Shown here: piece after piece, positions 7,643 to 15,720 of the stretch
Layout: each line of letters begins with the position of its first letter
Position numbering within the stretch: the first letter of the stretch is position 1
NCBI GenBank assembly: GCA_930971385.1
Contig: CAKNGB010000005.1
Span: 1-64,000, forward strand
Origin: an uncultured Clostridia bacterium
GTDB taxonomy: Bacteria; Bacillota; Clostridia; Christensenellales; UBA1242
Direction: 5' to 3'
DNA: 64,000 bases
Position numbers and translations under genes: made by a program
Notes under the pieces: model-generated
What the model was told of the DNA's origin: nothing
What the model saw: only the letters and a program-made list of their open reading frames with translations
Databases searched by the model: none

Positions 7643-8743
7643 TTATCCAATCATGCGAACAGGAAGGATGAGGTATAAGAATTCATCCCCTTCAACTGGC
7701 ACGATAACGCAAGGATTTGCTGGCGAGTTGAAACAAATTTTCACAAATTCGTCTTGATTTGCGCGCAACGACTCGATGAAATATCTTGCGTTAAAAGCAA
7801 TAAGTAAGTCCTTACCAGAGGTATTCACTGGCACATTTTCTTTAACATTTCCAAGTTCGGAATTGGAAGTTATGCACAAGTTTTTCTCTTTAATTTCAAA
7901 CTTAACACAATTTCCTTGGCCAACTTTGGATAAAAGTGACGCTCTCTCTAACGCATCTTCAAATTGAGATTTATTGATAACACAAATGGTTTCATAGTTA
8001 GCAGAAATAATCTGCTTGTAGTTAACAAAGTCGCCCTCAATCAGCCTTGTGGTCACTTTTGTTTCACCAAAATCCACCATCAAAGTGGACTTATCAACAT
8101 AGACATTGATTAAATCATCAGACTCGTCCAATAATCTTGAAATTTCGTCCAAACTTCTTGCAGGAATGACAATGCTTTTTGTTAAATTTGATTTGATGTT
8201 TTTCTTAACCTTTGCCAGCCTATATCCATCAAGCGCAACTGCATTTAAAACATTTTTGTCTATATCAAACAAAACGCCCTTTAAAATTGGTCTTGAATCA
8301 TCCACCGCCACACTGAAACGAGTTTTATTGATTATTGTTTTTAAATCTTTTTTGGAAATTGAGAAGAAGTCGCCTCCCTCTAGCTTTGTGAAAGTTGGAT
8401 ACTCCAAAACATTATAGCACTGAATGATGCTGTGGCTGTCGTCATAACGGATGAGCATTTGATTTTTTTCGTTAAGCTCAAGTTCGATCATCTCGTTTGT
8501 TAATTTCTTGATAAACTCGGTTATGAATTTTCCAGGAACAACTGCTTCACCCTCAGTTTTAATGTTTGCTTTTATTTTCCTTTCAATTGAAAGATCAGTG
8601 TCGGTGGCACTTAAAGTTAAAGTGTCATCCTCTGCTGTGATTTTAATTCCCTCTAAAATTGGATTGGTCACTTTGTTAGAGATGGCTTTGCTAACACTTA
8701 GAAAGGCATCTGAAAGTTCCACACCATGACAACTAACTAACAT
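7643..8743 (-). CDS. dnaN: DNA polymerase III beta subunit (sliding clamp)
   Basis: DnaN (366 residues) is the dimeric ring clamp that tethers DNA polymerase III to DNA. Its three-domain layout is recognisable: an N-terminal domain with SVSKAISNKVTNPILEGIKI, a central domain with DDSRPILKGVLF and LDGYRLAKV, and a C-terminal domain ending in the typical YLILPVRM. Length is standard. AAAGGAGAG precedes the ATG and it has its own promoter. DnaA-box clusters flank it on both sides, which is unusual, since such clusters more often flank dnaA. Confidence 0.97.
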   Translation of the reverse strand: MLVSCHGVELSDAFLSVSKAISNKVTNPILEGIKITAEDDTLTLSATDTDLSIERKIKANIKTEGEAVVPGKFITEFIKKLTNEMIELELNEKNQMLIRYDDSHSIIQCYNVLEYPTFTKLEGGDFFSISKKDLKTIINKTRFSVAVDDSRPILKGVLFDIDKNVLNAVALDGYRLAKVKKNIKSNLTKSIVIPARSLDEISRLLDESDDLINVYVDKSTLMVDFGETKVTTRLIEGDFVNYKQIISANYETICVINKSQFEDALERASLLSKVGQGNCVKFEIKEKNLCITSNSELGNVKENVPVNTSGKDLLIAFNARYFIESLRANQDEFVKICFNSPANPCVIVPVEGDEFLYLILPVRMIG

Positions 8744-8766
8744 TTCTCTCTCCTTTTATCGCCTCT

Positions 8767-8795
8767 ATTATAGCACACTTTCCTCGCGCGTGCAA
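8767..8795 (-). promoter_or_regulatory. dnaN promoter
   Basis: On the minus strand TTGCAC (8795-8790) and TATAAT (8772-8767), with an extended TG-C in front, are separated by 17 bp. It lies about 24 bp upstream of the dnaN start. Confidence 0.75.
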
Positions 8796-8858
8796 CTAAA
8801 TTTTTTAAATTAATTAAATTTATAGCATAATAATATTAATACTAATGCGCTGTAGAAT

Positions 8859-9015
8859 TGTGGATAACTTTCAAAAATTTCCATATTTAGTTTAAAACTT
8901 TTCGTAAAATGAAAATTAAAAACAACATCTTGTGTGTGGATAATGTGGATAACTTTGTGTATAATTAAAAAATTTTTTCCACAATTTTGTGGATAATATA
9001 AAACTTTGTGGAAAA
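8859..9015. other. oriC: DnaA-box cluster between dnaA and dnaN (probable oriC)
   Basis: Four perfect boxes (TGTGGATAA) lie at 8859-8867, 8935-8943, 8944-8952 and 8988-8996; the second and third are directly abutting. Near matches lie at 8956-8964, 8975-8983 (opposite strand) and 9007-9015. An AT-rich stretch (about 9040-9160) next to the array is a candidate unwinding element. This cluster is the denser of the two around dnaN. Confidence 0.8.
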
Positions 9016-9164
9016 CCCTAAACTATCGATAAATACGAATGTGTAGCGATTTCTTATATCTATAAAATAAGCCTATATTTATATATAATTGCAAGTTTTT
9101 AAACCAGTTTAAGAAGGCTTTTTTAAAAATTTTAAATGTGAAAAATTAAATTTTATTAATTTAC

Positions 9165-9192
9165 TTGACAAGTGCGGGGGGGGAAGTATAAT
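9165..9192 (+). promoter_or_regulatory. Promoter with a G8 run in the spacer
   Basis: TTGACA (9165-9170) and TATAAT (9187-9192) are both perfect. The 16-bp spacer contains eight consecutive G (9176-9183). Gain or loss of one G would change spacer length between 15, 16 and 17 bp and so change promoter strength. Confidence 0.8.
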
Positions 9193-9221
9193 GAAGTAAC
9201 TTAAAAAATGGAGGTAAAACT

Positions 9222-9461
9222 ATGGACGAGAACAACAATTCAAAGTATAACGAAAGTAAAACTGGCATAGGCGTTGTATGTGGATTATTTTTAGGAATAA
9301 TCGGTTTAATCATCGGCATTTGTCTTTATCCTGAAGGAACAGTTGCGCGTCAAACGTTTATGAAAGGTTGGCTTTGGACATTTTTCACGGCTTTAATTGT
9401 TGGCGTTGTGTTTGGCATAATCATCTATGTTTTTGTTTTTAGTTCTTTAATGATGTATTAA
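9222..9461 (+). CDS. Small membrane protein with two transmembrane segments
   Basis: This 79-residue protein has a hydrophilic N-terminus (1-14) and two hydrophobic helices (about 15-36 and 50-75). They are separated by a conserved-looking loop, YPEGTVARQTFMKGW. Short proteins with this RQTFxKGW loop occur widely in Firmicutes, but I know of no function. A GGAGG site lies just upstream of the ATG. It stands alone inside the origin region, pointing away from dnaN, and its promoter carries a G8 run that could make it phase-variable. A strong two-way terminator follows. Confidence 0.7.
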   Translation: MDENNNSKYNESKTGIGVVCGLFLGIIGLIIGICLYPEGTVARQTFMKGWLWTFFTALIVGVVFGIIIYVFVFSSLMMY

Positions 9462-9510
9462 CTTTTTACATAACGCTTAAAAAAGCAAAATTAAAGGTTT
9501 AAAACGAAAA

Positions 9511-9550
9511 AAATCAAAAAAAATGGCAATTTTTTGCCATTTTTTTGATT
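9511..9550. terminator. Bidirectional terminator between dnaA and the small membrane gene
   Basis: A long, nearly perfect hairpin (AAATGGCAA/TTGCCATTT core, TTTT loop, extended by A/T runs ending in ATCA/TGAT) can stop transcription from both converging genes. Confidence 0.85.
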
Positions 9551-10897
9551 TTAAAGTGATTTTTTCAATTCTTCCACCACAGATTGTGTTTTTTTATTGG
9601 ACTTCATTTGGTCAGTTATCTTATCGCGAGCGTGCATAATTGTTGTGTGATCTCTTCCTCCAAAAATCTTTCCAATGTTGACAAGTGGAAGATTTAAGAG
9701 CTCGCTGATTAAATATATGGCAATCATTCTTGGCTCGACAATTTCTTTATTTTTCTTTTTACCCACAATGTCTTGGTAGGAAATGTTGAAATAGTCGCAC
9801 ACGATATTCATAATTTTTTCAGGACTTAAATCATCTTTAAATTCCGTTTTTGTTGGAGCGTTGTCAAAAATTTCTTTTGCCTCTTGAAGTGTTGCCACTT
9901 TTTTGCCATTTAATGTGGCAAGGAAATACACCTCTGAGAGTTTTCCTTCCAAATCTCGAATGTTGGAGTTGACGTGTTCGGCAATGTAGTTTATGGCAGA
10001 ATCTTCAGCATAATATTTTTCCAGTTGACTTTTCTTATGAAGAATAGCAATTCTGGTTTCAATATCTGGCGCTTGAATGTCGTGAATAAGTCCACTTGAA
10101 AAACGAGAGCGAAGCCTTTCTTCCAAAGTTTCAATGTCTTTAGGAGGGCGGTCGGAACAAATGATGACTTGTTTGTTATTCAAAATCAAATCATTAAAGG
10201 TGTGGAAAAATTCTTCCTGAGTTTCTTTTTTGTTGGAGATGAATTGAATATCATCCACAAGAAGAACATCTAAATTTCTGTATTTTCCTCGAAATTCAAT
10301 TATCGCCTTGTTTTTTGTTGGAGAATAAAGAGAAGTTATATAGTCGTTTGTGAACTGCTCGCAAGTGGTGTATTTAATTTTTAAATTTGGCAAAAATTCG
10401 TGAATGTAATTTCCTATTGCGTGAAGTAGGTGTGTTTTTCCTAAGCCAACACCGCCGTAGATGAAAAGTGGATTATATTTCTTTCCAGGATGTTCGGCAA
10501 CCGTGCGCGCTGCAGCATAAACAAACTGATTGCTTTTACCCACAACAAAGTTATCAAAAGTGTATTTTTCCATAAAAGGCGATTTTTCTTCATGTTTTGT
10601 GGTGTTTTTTTCGTTAACTTTGTTGTTTTTAAGATATTCCACCTCTTCGTTTTGGTCTAGCACTGATATATTCAAATTCTTATTCGTCACTTCATAACAG
10701 CAGTCTGAAATGATGTCGATAAAGTTTCTTAAAATTTGATTTTTTGCCGTCACAGATTGTGCAATCAAAATAAGATTATCCTTATCATCAAGTTCAAGAG
10801 GTTTTATGGTCTTTATCCAAAGCATATAGGAGACCGAGGAAATTCTAAGTTCCAATTTTTCCAAAACTTGTTTCCAAATTGTTTCAATGTCTTGCAT
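9551..10897 (-). CDS. dnaA: Chromosomal replication initiator DnaA
   Basis: DnaA (448 residues) binds the TTATCCACA boxes nearby and opens the origin. Domain I is N-terminal, with IWKQVLEKLE and the MLWIKTIKPLE stretch. A charged linker (about 82-108) follows, then the AAA+ domain with Walker A GGVGLGKT (148-155), Walker B LLVDDIQF and the arginine-finger region ERLRSRFSSGL. Domain IV ends with the signature GGRDHTTIMHA. The ATG at 10897 has GAGGT 6 nt upstream; a TTG 21 nt further up is less likely. It points toward dnaN, and a terminator follows rather than read-through. Confidence 0.98.
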   Translation of the reverse strand: MQDIETIWKQVLEKLELRISSVSYMLWIKTIKPLELDDKDNLILIAQSVTAKNQILRNFIDIISDCCYEVTNKNLNISVLDQNEEVEYLKNNKVNEKNTTKHEEKSPFMEKYTFDNFVVGKSNQFVYAAARTVAEHPGKKYNPLFIYGGVGLGKTHLLHAIGNYIHEFLPNLKIKYTTCEQFTNDYITSLYSPTKNKAIIEFRGKYRNLDVLLVDDIQFISNKKETQEEFFHTFNDLILNNKQVIICSDRPPKDIETLEERLRSRFSSGLIHDIQAPDIETRIAILHKKSQLEKYYAEDSAINYIAEHVNSNIRDLEGKLSEVYFLATLNGKKVATLQEAKEIFDNAPTKTEFKDDLSPEKIMNIVCDYFNISYQDIVGKKKNKEIVEPRMIAIYLISELLNLPLVNIGKIFGGRDHTTIMHARDKITDQMKSNKKTQSVVEELKKSL

Positions 10898-10991
10898 AAA
10901 ATACCTCGCTTTTATCAAAAATCACATTTTTTTCGTAATTTTTATTGATTTTTTAAGAAAAAATTGCGATTTTTATGATTTTTCATAATTT

Positions 10992-11020
10992 ATTATATCA
11001 AAACGCTATAAAAATTTCAA
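10992..11020 (-). promoter_or_regulatory. dnaA promoter
   Basis: On the minus strand TTGAAA (11020-11015), a 17-bp spacer and an extended -10 (TGA-TATAAT, 10997-10992) give a leader of about 90 nt. A very AT-rich tract of alternating TA repeats lies upstream (about 11057-11106); it could assist DNA opening or be an UP-like element. Confidence 0.7.
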
Positions 11021-11122
11021 GTTTTTATAACATAAAATTTTGACAATTTGAAAACCACATATATATAGATTCTTTATATTATATATATTATATATTATAT
11101 ATAATAATCATATTTACAAAAC

Positions 11123-12043
11123 CTACAATTTGATGTAACAAGAGTTTTTCAAAAATTCCTTAATTTTTTTAACATCCTTTCCTTCATAATAAGATATTAA
11201 TAGACTTTTAAATTTTTCCACTTGTTCGTTTGGAATAACAATTAAACCTTTGCCATTTTTAATTAATAAGTGATTTGCAAAAATTATTGCAGTTCGTTTG
11301 TTACCATCGATAAAAATTTGTTTTTTCATAACAAATAAAATAAGTTCAATTGCTTTGTCGACGATGCTGAGTTTTTTATTCAATAATTTATCTAATTCTT
11401 CTTTAATCACACTTTCAAAAGGAAGTTCTGGTTTCCAATCTGTTCCTCCAATTCGAACAGGAGTGGAACGAACTTTTCCAGCGTTATAATAAAAACCTTC
11501 CAAAATTAGTTTATTAATTTCTGAAAGTAGCGCAAAATTGGTTGGGCTAAGAAGAACATTTTTATTCAACACAAATTCCCATGCGTGTTTTAAGTTGACA
11601 ACCTTTAAAACATCTTCGGCGGTCATATTATTTACTTTTCCACCCTCAATAATAGTTTCTGTGTCGGCATAAGTTGTGGCAATACCCTCCAAAACTGCCT
11701 GTTTATAGATTGTGTCTGCCATATGACTTCTTGCAAAATCAATGTTTAAGGCAACTTCGTCACTTAATTCTTTGTCAACATACCCTTGCGATTTTAAATC
11801 TTTTGTGATAAGTTTAAGTTTTTTTCTTAATTCTTTTGCCTTAATGTTGTTTTCCAGAATTAAGTTGTGAAGGTCCTTGGAATATTCTCCTATAAATTTG
11901 GTTGTGGAAAGACCATCCTCACGCTTGTGAAGATAGATATATTTTTTGTTTGATTTTTCTCTAATTTCAATTGAACCATTAATTAAATTGTTAAGAGTTT
12001 CTTCTAAGTTTTTCTTTTCTTCAAGAAGTGTTAAAAAATCCAT
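11123..12043 (-). CDS. Fic-domain protein with degenerate catalytic motif
   Basis: This 306-residue protein belongs to the Fic family, whose members transfer AMP or other phosphate-containing groups to proteins. An N-terminal part (1-90) has a KYIYLHKRE strand motif and a coiled region. The Fic core follows, with the substrate-flap hairpin (GKVRSTPVRIGG, 189-200) and the active-site loop, IFIDGNKRT (243-251). The catalytic histidine of HxFxDGNKR is replaced by glutamine (Q242), so classical AMP transfer is unlikely. A stretch resembling the inhibitory S/TxxxE(G/N) helix lies at 127-134 (TETIIEGG) but is not exact. GGAGG precedes the ATG. The promoter region has four copies of one operator motif, so expression is tightly controlled. 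Confidence 0.85.
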   Translation of the reverse strand: MDFLTLLEEKKNLEETLNNLINGSIEIREKSNKKYIYLHKREDGLSTTKFIGEYSKDLHNLILENNIKAKELRKKLKLITKDLKSQGYVDKELSDEVALNIDFARSHMADTIYKQAVLEGIATTYADTETIIEGGKVNNMTAEDVLKVVNLKHAWEFVLNKNVLLSPTNFALLSEINKLILEGFYYNAGKVRSTPVRIGGTDWKPELPFESVIKEELDKLLNKKLSIVDKAIELILFVMKKQIFIDGNKRTAIIFANHLLIKNGKGLIVIPNEQVEKFKSLLISYYEGKDVKKIKEFLKNSCYIKL

Positions 12044-12057
12044 TCTTTTCCTCCTTT

Positions 12058-12169
12058 GGTGTGAAACAAAATGGCAAAATTTTCTTTAATTTGTTTTACA
12101 CCAATATTATAGCACAAAAAAGACTGGTGTGAAACATTTTTATGAAAAAAGTTAAAAAAGTTTCACACC
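12058..12169 (-). promoter_or_regulatory. Promoter and four alternating operator copies upstream of the Fic-like gene
   Basis: The motif GGTGTGAAAC occurs at 12058-12067 and 12126-12135, and its inverse GTTTCACACC at 12160-12169 and, with one change, at 12093-12102. Centres are 35, 33 and 34 bp apart and orientation alternates. The minus-strand -10 (TG-C-TATAAT, 12111-12106) lies between the second and third copies. The third copy covers the -35 position, and the second covers the expected start point. A cooperative repressor is the simplest reading; its gene is not obvious nearby. Confidence 0.7.
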
Positions 12170-12266
12170 AACTATTTTGGAAAAGATTTGAAAAATAGGA
12201 TAAAAACTTAGAAACACAAAGTAAAATTAGTTAAAATAAGATAATAGAATTAAAATTACTTAATTT

Positions 12267-13307
12267 TTAAGTTGAAAAGTTGAGGTTGGTTAAGGCATTC
12301 CAAGTGTTGTTTCCAACTAAGCCGTCAACAGTTAAGCCATTTGCTTGTTGGAAAGCTCTAACGGCGTTAAGAGTGCGCGTGCCAAATATGCCGTCTATGC
12401 CACCAACTGGATAGAGATTGCTTTCCAAAAGTTGTTGCAGGAATTTTACATATGCACCACGACTTCCTTCGCGAAGAAGAGGATATGGAGGAAGTGTGAG
12501 AAGTGTGCGCCAAGTGTTGTTGCCCACAATTCCGTCGACAGAAAGCGAGTTATTTTGCTGAAATGAGCGAACAGCGTTTTCTGTGCGTGAGCCAAATATT
12601 CCATCAACCGAGAGATTGTAGCCATACTGATTTAAAATGAACTGCACTAGATACACAAAATTTCCCCTACTTCCATTTCTAATTACGGGATAATTATTTA
12701 AGTTGTCACGAGGTATGTAGCGGACGCCTAAGAAGTTGCAAACGCCATGGCAAGCCTCTTCGCCAACCTCTGTTTGAAAGAGTGGATTAATCATCAGCCT
12801 TGCTTCTCTTAAATTTGTCATAAAGCCCGCTTCGATTAAAGAGGAAGTGCAGTTGACATTGGAAAGCACACCCACATCCAAAGTTTTCACACCTCTTCCT
12901 GTTTGAGAAGTGCCTTGAATAAGTTCGGCATAAAGGTTGTTTGCTAAGTTTCTGCTTTCGGTGGCTTTTGGATTTAATGGAGAATAGTAAACTTCCACGC
13001 CTGAAGTTGAGTTAAAATCTTCGCCATATGCGTTATAGGCAAAAGTGACAAGAAGGGATAAATTTTGAGAGTTAATTCTTCTTACGCGTTCAGAAATGGA
13101 AATGTCTTGAAGTTCAGGTTTCACATCATAAACGGAAAAATCTTGACGCATACACGCTTCAATAAATTTATTTTTTGCTGCCCGATTAAATTCGTTTTCA
13201 TATATCTGACGATTCAGTCCTGGCACGACTGGCGTGCGTTTGCCAACAGTTGGAGGATTGACGCCGTGCTCGTCGTTAGCGCCAATTAAAAAATCTTCAT
13301 TAGCCAT
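12267..13307 (-). CDS. N-acetylmuramoyl-L-alanine amidase with two peptidoglycan-binding domains
   Basis: This 346-residue enzyme is predicted to cleave the amide bond between muramic acid and the stem peptide. Residues 5-195 fit the Amidase_3 fold: H14 in NDEHG, Glu at 37 or 39 in YENEFNR, RVRRIN, and the catalytic Glu in SLIEAGFMTN (E159). The usual HxN zinc histidine of SIHAN is not conserved (LVTFAYNA instead). Two PG_binding_1 repeats follow (about 206-273 and 276-342), each with the VDGIFGxRTxxAVRxFQQ pattern. There is no signal peptide, so it may act in spore or lysis contexts or be exported otherwise. An AT-rich 12172-12266 without features follows. Confidence 0.88.
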   Translation of the reverse strand: MANEDFLIGANDEHGVNPPTVGKRTPVVPGLNRQIYENEFNRAAKNKFIEACMRQDFSVYDVKPELQDISISERVRRINSQNLSLLVTFAYNAYGEDFNSTSGVEVYYSPLNPKATESRNLANNLYAELIQGTSQTGRGVKTLDVGVLSNVNCTSSLIEAGFMTNLREARLMINPLFQTEVGEEACHGVCNFLGVRYIPRDNLNNYPVIRNGSRGNFVYLVQFILNQYGYNLSVDGIFGSRTENAVRSFQQNNSLSVDGIVGNNTWRTLLTLPPYPLLREGSRGAYVKFLQQLLESNLYPVGGIDGIFGTRTLNAVRAFQQANGLTVDGLVGNNTWNALTNLNFST

Positions 13308-13438
13308 AAAATCTCCTTTTCATGCTTTTATATGACAAAAATTTGAAATTTGTTAGCATTTTTCACTACCACAACTCTTTAACTAAGAAAATTTTTTTTA
13401 ATTTATGTTTTAATGATAAGGTTCAAAAGGAGAAATAT

Positions 13439-13675
13439 ATGGATATAACAAAAATGATTTTAGAAGAGTATGCAAAAACTAAATCGACAAAAGAAGTTGC
13501 TATGTGTGAGAAAAATTTAGATAAAGAAGAAAATAATTTGATTTCAATTTTAAACTGTGAGCAAAGAAAAATCTTCATGGATATGAGAAAATGTTATTTT
13601 GACTTACTTATGGAATGTGAAAAGGAAGTGATAAATTTTACTTTAACCTTTATTAAAACTATCTTTAATAAATAA
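13439..13675 (+). CDS. Small helical protein of unknown function
   Basis: This 78-residue protein is predicted all-helical, charged in its first half (EEYAKTKSTKEV, KNLDKEENN) and more hydrophobic at the end (VINFTLTFIKTIF). The ATG at 13439 is chosen because AAAGGAG lies 6 nt upstream. I do not recognise a family. It lies directly upstream of the DUF2207 gene, which has its own -10-like sequence, so it is probably a separate unit. Low complexity is moderate, and the good ribosome binding site is the main support for its reality. Confidence 0.55.
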   Translation: MDITKMILEEYAKTKSTKEVAMCEKNLDKEENNLISILNCEQRKIFMDMRKCYFDLLMECEKEVINFTLTFIKTIFNK

Positions 13676-13737
13676 AAACTTTTCAAATTATTTTGATTTT
13701 AAAGCGATATAATATATAATGTTATTAAGGGTATTGT

Positions 13738-15711
13738 ATGGTTTTAAAAAGAATTAAGAATTTAAGGTATCTTGTTTTGGTGGGAATTATGCTTTTCCTA
13801 TCTTTTTCCTTGTTTGGCTGTGATGTTGGCACGATTGAAAACTATGTGCCAGAATATGACGACGGCTACACAATCACAAATTACGATGTTTCTATCACAG
13901 TTGACGATGAGAAAGTTATGCATATCACAGAAACTTTGACAGCCGATTTTTATGAATACACAAAAGGTATAACACGCTATCTTCCACTTGAACAAACTGT
14001 GGGCGTGCCAAATGAAAATGGCGATAGAATCATTAAAAATTATGAATATGAAGTGGAAAACTTTACCGTTTTAAACACAGAAGATGCCTATCTTCTTGAC
14101 AGTGAATATGCAGAAAATGGTATTGTGTTTTACATTGCAGCAAAAGGCGGAATTTCACCAGATTATGACGAACCTATCATTCCTTACACTTTTTCTTATT
14201 CCTATGATTACTATATGGGTGATGACAGAATTAACGAGAAAGACTTTGTTTATTTCAATATTGTGGGAACAGAAGTTAACACGAATATTGAAAATTTAAC
14301 TTTTTCAGTCACCTTTCCAAAGGAATTTGACAATTCTTTAACTCAACTTTTTGTGGGACGTTATGGTGAAGGGTTGGACGGAAATTTTGATTTTGAAATA
14401 TCGCCTGACGGATTGACATTAAGTGGAAGTTTACAAAATCTCTCTTATGGCGAGGCAGTGACGCTTTATCAACCACTTGAGCAAGGCTATTTTGTGGTGG
14501 AGAGAAGCTATGTTTTTGATATTGTGCTTTTGTGCCTTTTCCTTTTTGCTGTTGTCATGATTTTACTTTTATACTTTAAACATAGAAGAAAAGATGTTGT
14601 TGTGGACGTGGTGGAATTTTCTGCGCCAGACGGTATCACGCCAACTGAAGCAGGATATCTTTACGACAAAACCTTAGACGGCGAGGATATTTCCGCATTG
14701 ATAGTTTACTGGGCATCAAAAGGATATGTGCAGATTGAAGAGAGAGGGAAAAATATCTTTGCCAAAAAGTTGCAAAATTTGCCAGCAAATGCCAAAAAAC
14801 ATGAACAGATTTTCTTTAATGCACTGTTTAATGGTCGTGAGGAAGTGGACTGCGGACATTTAAACAACATTTCGCCAATCATTGGGCAAAAGTGTAAGCA
14901 GGCAGTCGAGCGAGAGGGAAGAGGACTTTTACTTGACAACTCGAATAAATATTTTAATCTTTCAGTTTGGATGTGCTTGATAATATACATTATCGGCATC
15001 TTCCGCGTGGGCTTAGAAAGCAACGATGGCTTTTCCATTTTCATTAAAATTTTGATTGCGATTGTGATGTTTCTTCCACTTTTCCGCTTGCCAAGTTTGG
15101 AAAAGAAAAAATTGAAGATGAAAAAGAGTAAGTTTTGGTTCTTGAAAATTCTGTATATGCTGATCACACTTGCTGGAGGAATTGGAATCATCATCTATGC
15201 AGAAGGCTATTGTGACCCATTCTTTTCAAGAATTTATTTCCTTCTTCTTCCTCTTGCTCTTTACATTGTTTTCCCACTTCTTGAACAATACACAAAAACA
15301 GGAAGAGAATATTTAGGCAGGCTTAACGGACTTAAACAATATATTGAAGTGACCGAAAAAGATAAAATGGAAATGATGGTGAAAGATAATCCTGAGATGT
15401 TCTATAAGATTTTGCCATACGCCTATGTGCTTGGCGTTAGCAAGGTCTACATGGAAAAATTTAAAGATGTTCCACTTGAACCACCAAAATGGTTGACCAC
15501 AACAAACGATGTGGCACTGTTTACCACCCTACTTCTTTTAAATCACAACATGGCACTTATGAGCGTGGTGCTTTCGAAAACGCTGGCGGTGAATATTCTT
15601 AAATCAGTTGCCAAAATTGCGGCTGCTGCCACGATTTCCAGTATCGGAGACGGTGGCGGAGGAGGCTTCTCTGGCGGTGGAAGTGGTGGCGGAGGCATCG
15701 GAAGATTTTAA
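13738..15711 (+). CDS. DUF2207 domain membrane protein
   Basis: This is a 657-residue membrane protein. A hydrophobic export segment (about 10-27) ends in LFGC, a possible lipobox. An extracellular beta-rich domain follows, with the DUF2207 pattern (YTITNYDVSITVDDE, then KGITRYLP). A transmembrane helix lies near 260-280, and a cytoplasmic part contains APDGITPTEAGYLYD. More membrane helices span about 405-520, and the protein ends in a glycine-rich tail, GGGGGFSGGGSGGGGIG, typical of the family. No activity is established for this family. The next gene starts 9 nt after the stop, so the two form an operon. A TATAAT-like -10 lies at 13708-13713. Confidence 0.88.
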   Translation: MVLKRIKNLRYLVLVGIMLFLSFSLFGCDVGTIENYVPEYDDGYTITNYDVSITVDDEKVMHITETLTADFYEYTKGITRYLPLEQTVGVPNENGDRIIKNYEYEVENFTVLNTEDAYLLDSEYAENGIVFYIAAKGGISPDYDEPIIPYTFSYSYDYYMGDDRINEKDFVYFNIVGTEVNTNIENLTFSVTFPKEFDNSLTQLFVGRYGEGLDGNFDFEISPDGLTLSGSLQNLSYGEAVTLYQPLEQGYFVVERSYVFDIVLLCLFLFAVVMILLLYFKHRRKDVVVDVVEFSAPDGITPTEAGYLYDKTLDGEDISALIVYWASKGYVQIEERGKNIFAKKLQNLPANAKKHEQIFFNALFNGREEVDCGHLNNISPIIGQKCKQAVEREGRGLLLDNSNKYFNLSVWMCLIIYIIGIFRVGLESNDGFSIFIKILIAIVMFLPLFRLPSLEKKKLKMKKSKFWFLKILYMLITLAGGIGIIIYAEGYCDPFFSRIYFLLLPLALYIVFPLLEQYTKTGREYLGRLNGLKQYIEVTEKDKMEMMVKDNPEMFYKILPYAYVLGVSKVYMEKFKDVPLEPPKWLTTTNDVALFTTLLLLNHNMALMSVVLSKTLAVNILKSVAKIAAAATISSIGDGGGGGFSGGGSGGGGIGRF

Positions 15712-15720
15712 GGAGGAAAA

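Noticed and set aside
11060..11110. TA-rich tract upstream of dnaA as the origin unwinding element
   Set aside because: No DnaA boxes are next to it; the box clusters lie around dnaN, so the AT stretch near 9040-9160 is a better candidate.
12160..12169. GTTTCACACC as a degenerate parS site
   Set aside because: It shares TTTCAC with parS but is not palindromic and belongs to a four-copy operator set with its own consensus.
14706..15194. 162-codon minus-strand open frame inside the DUF2207 gene
   Set aside because: It is antisense to a clear membrane protein and its composition mirrors the sense strand.
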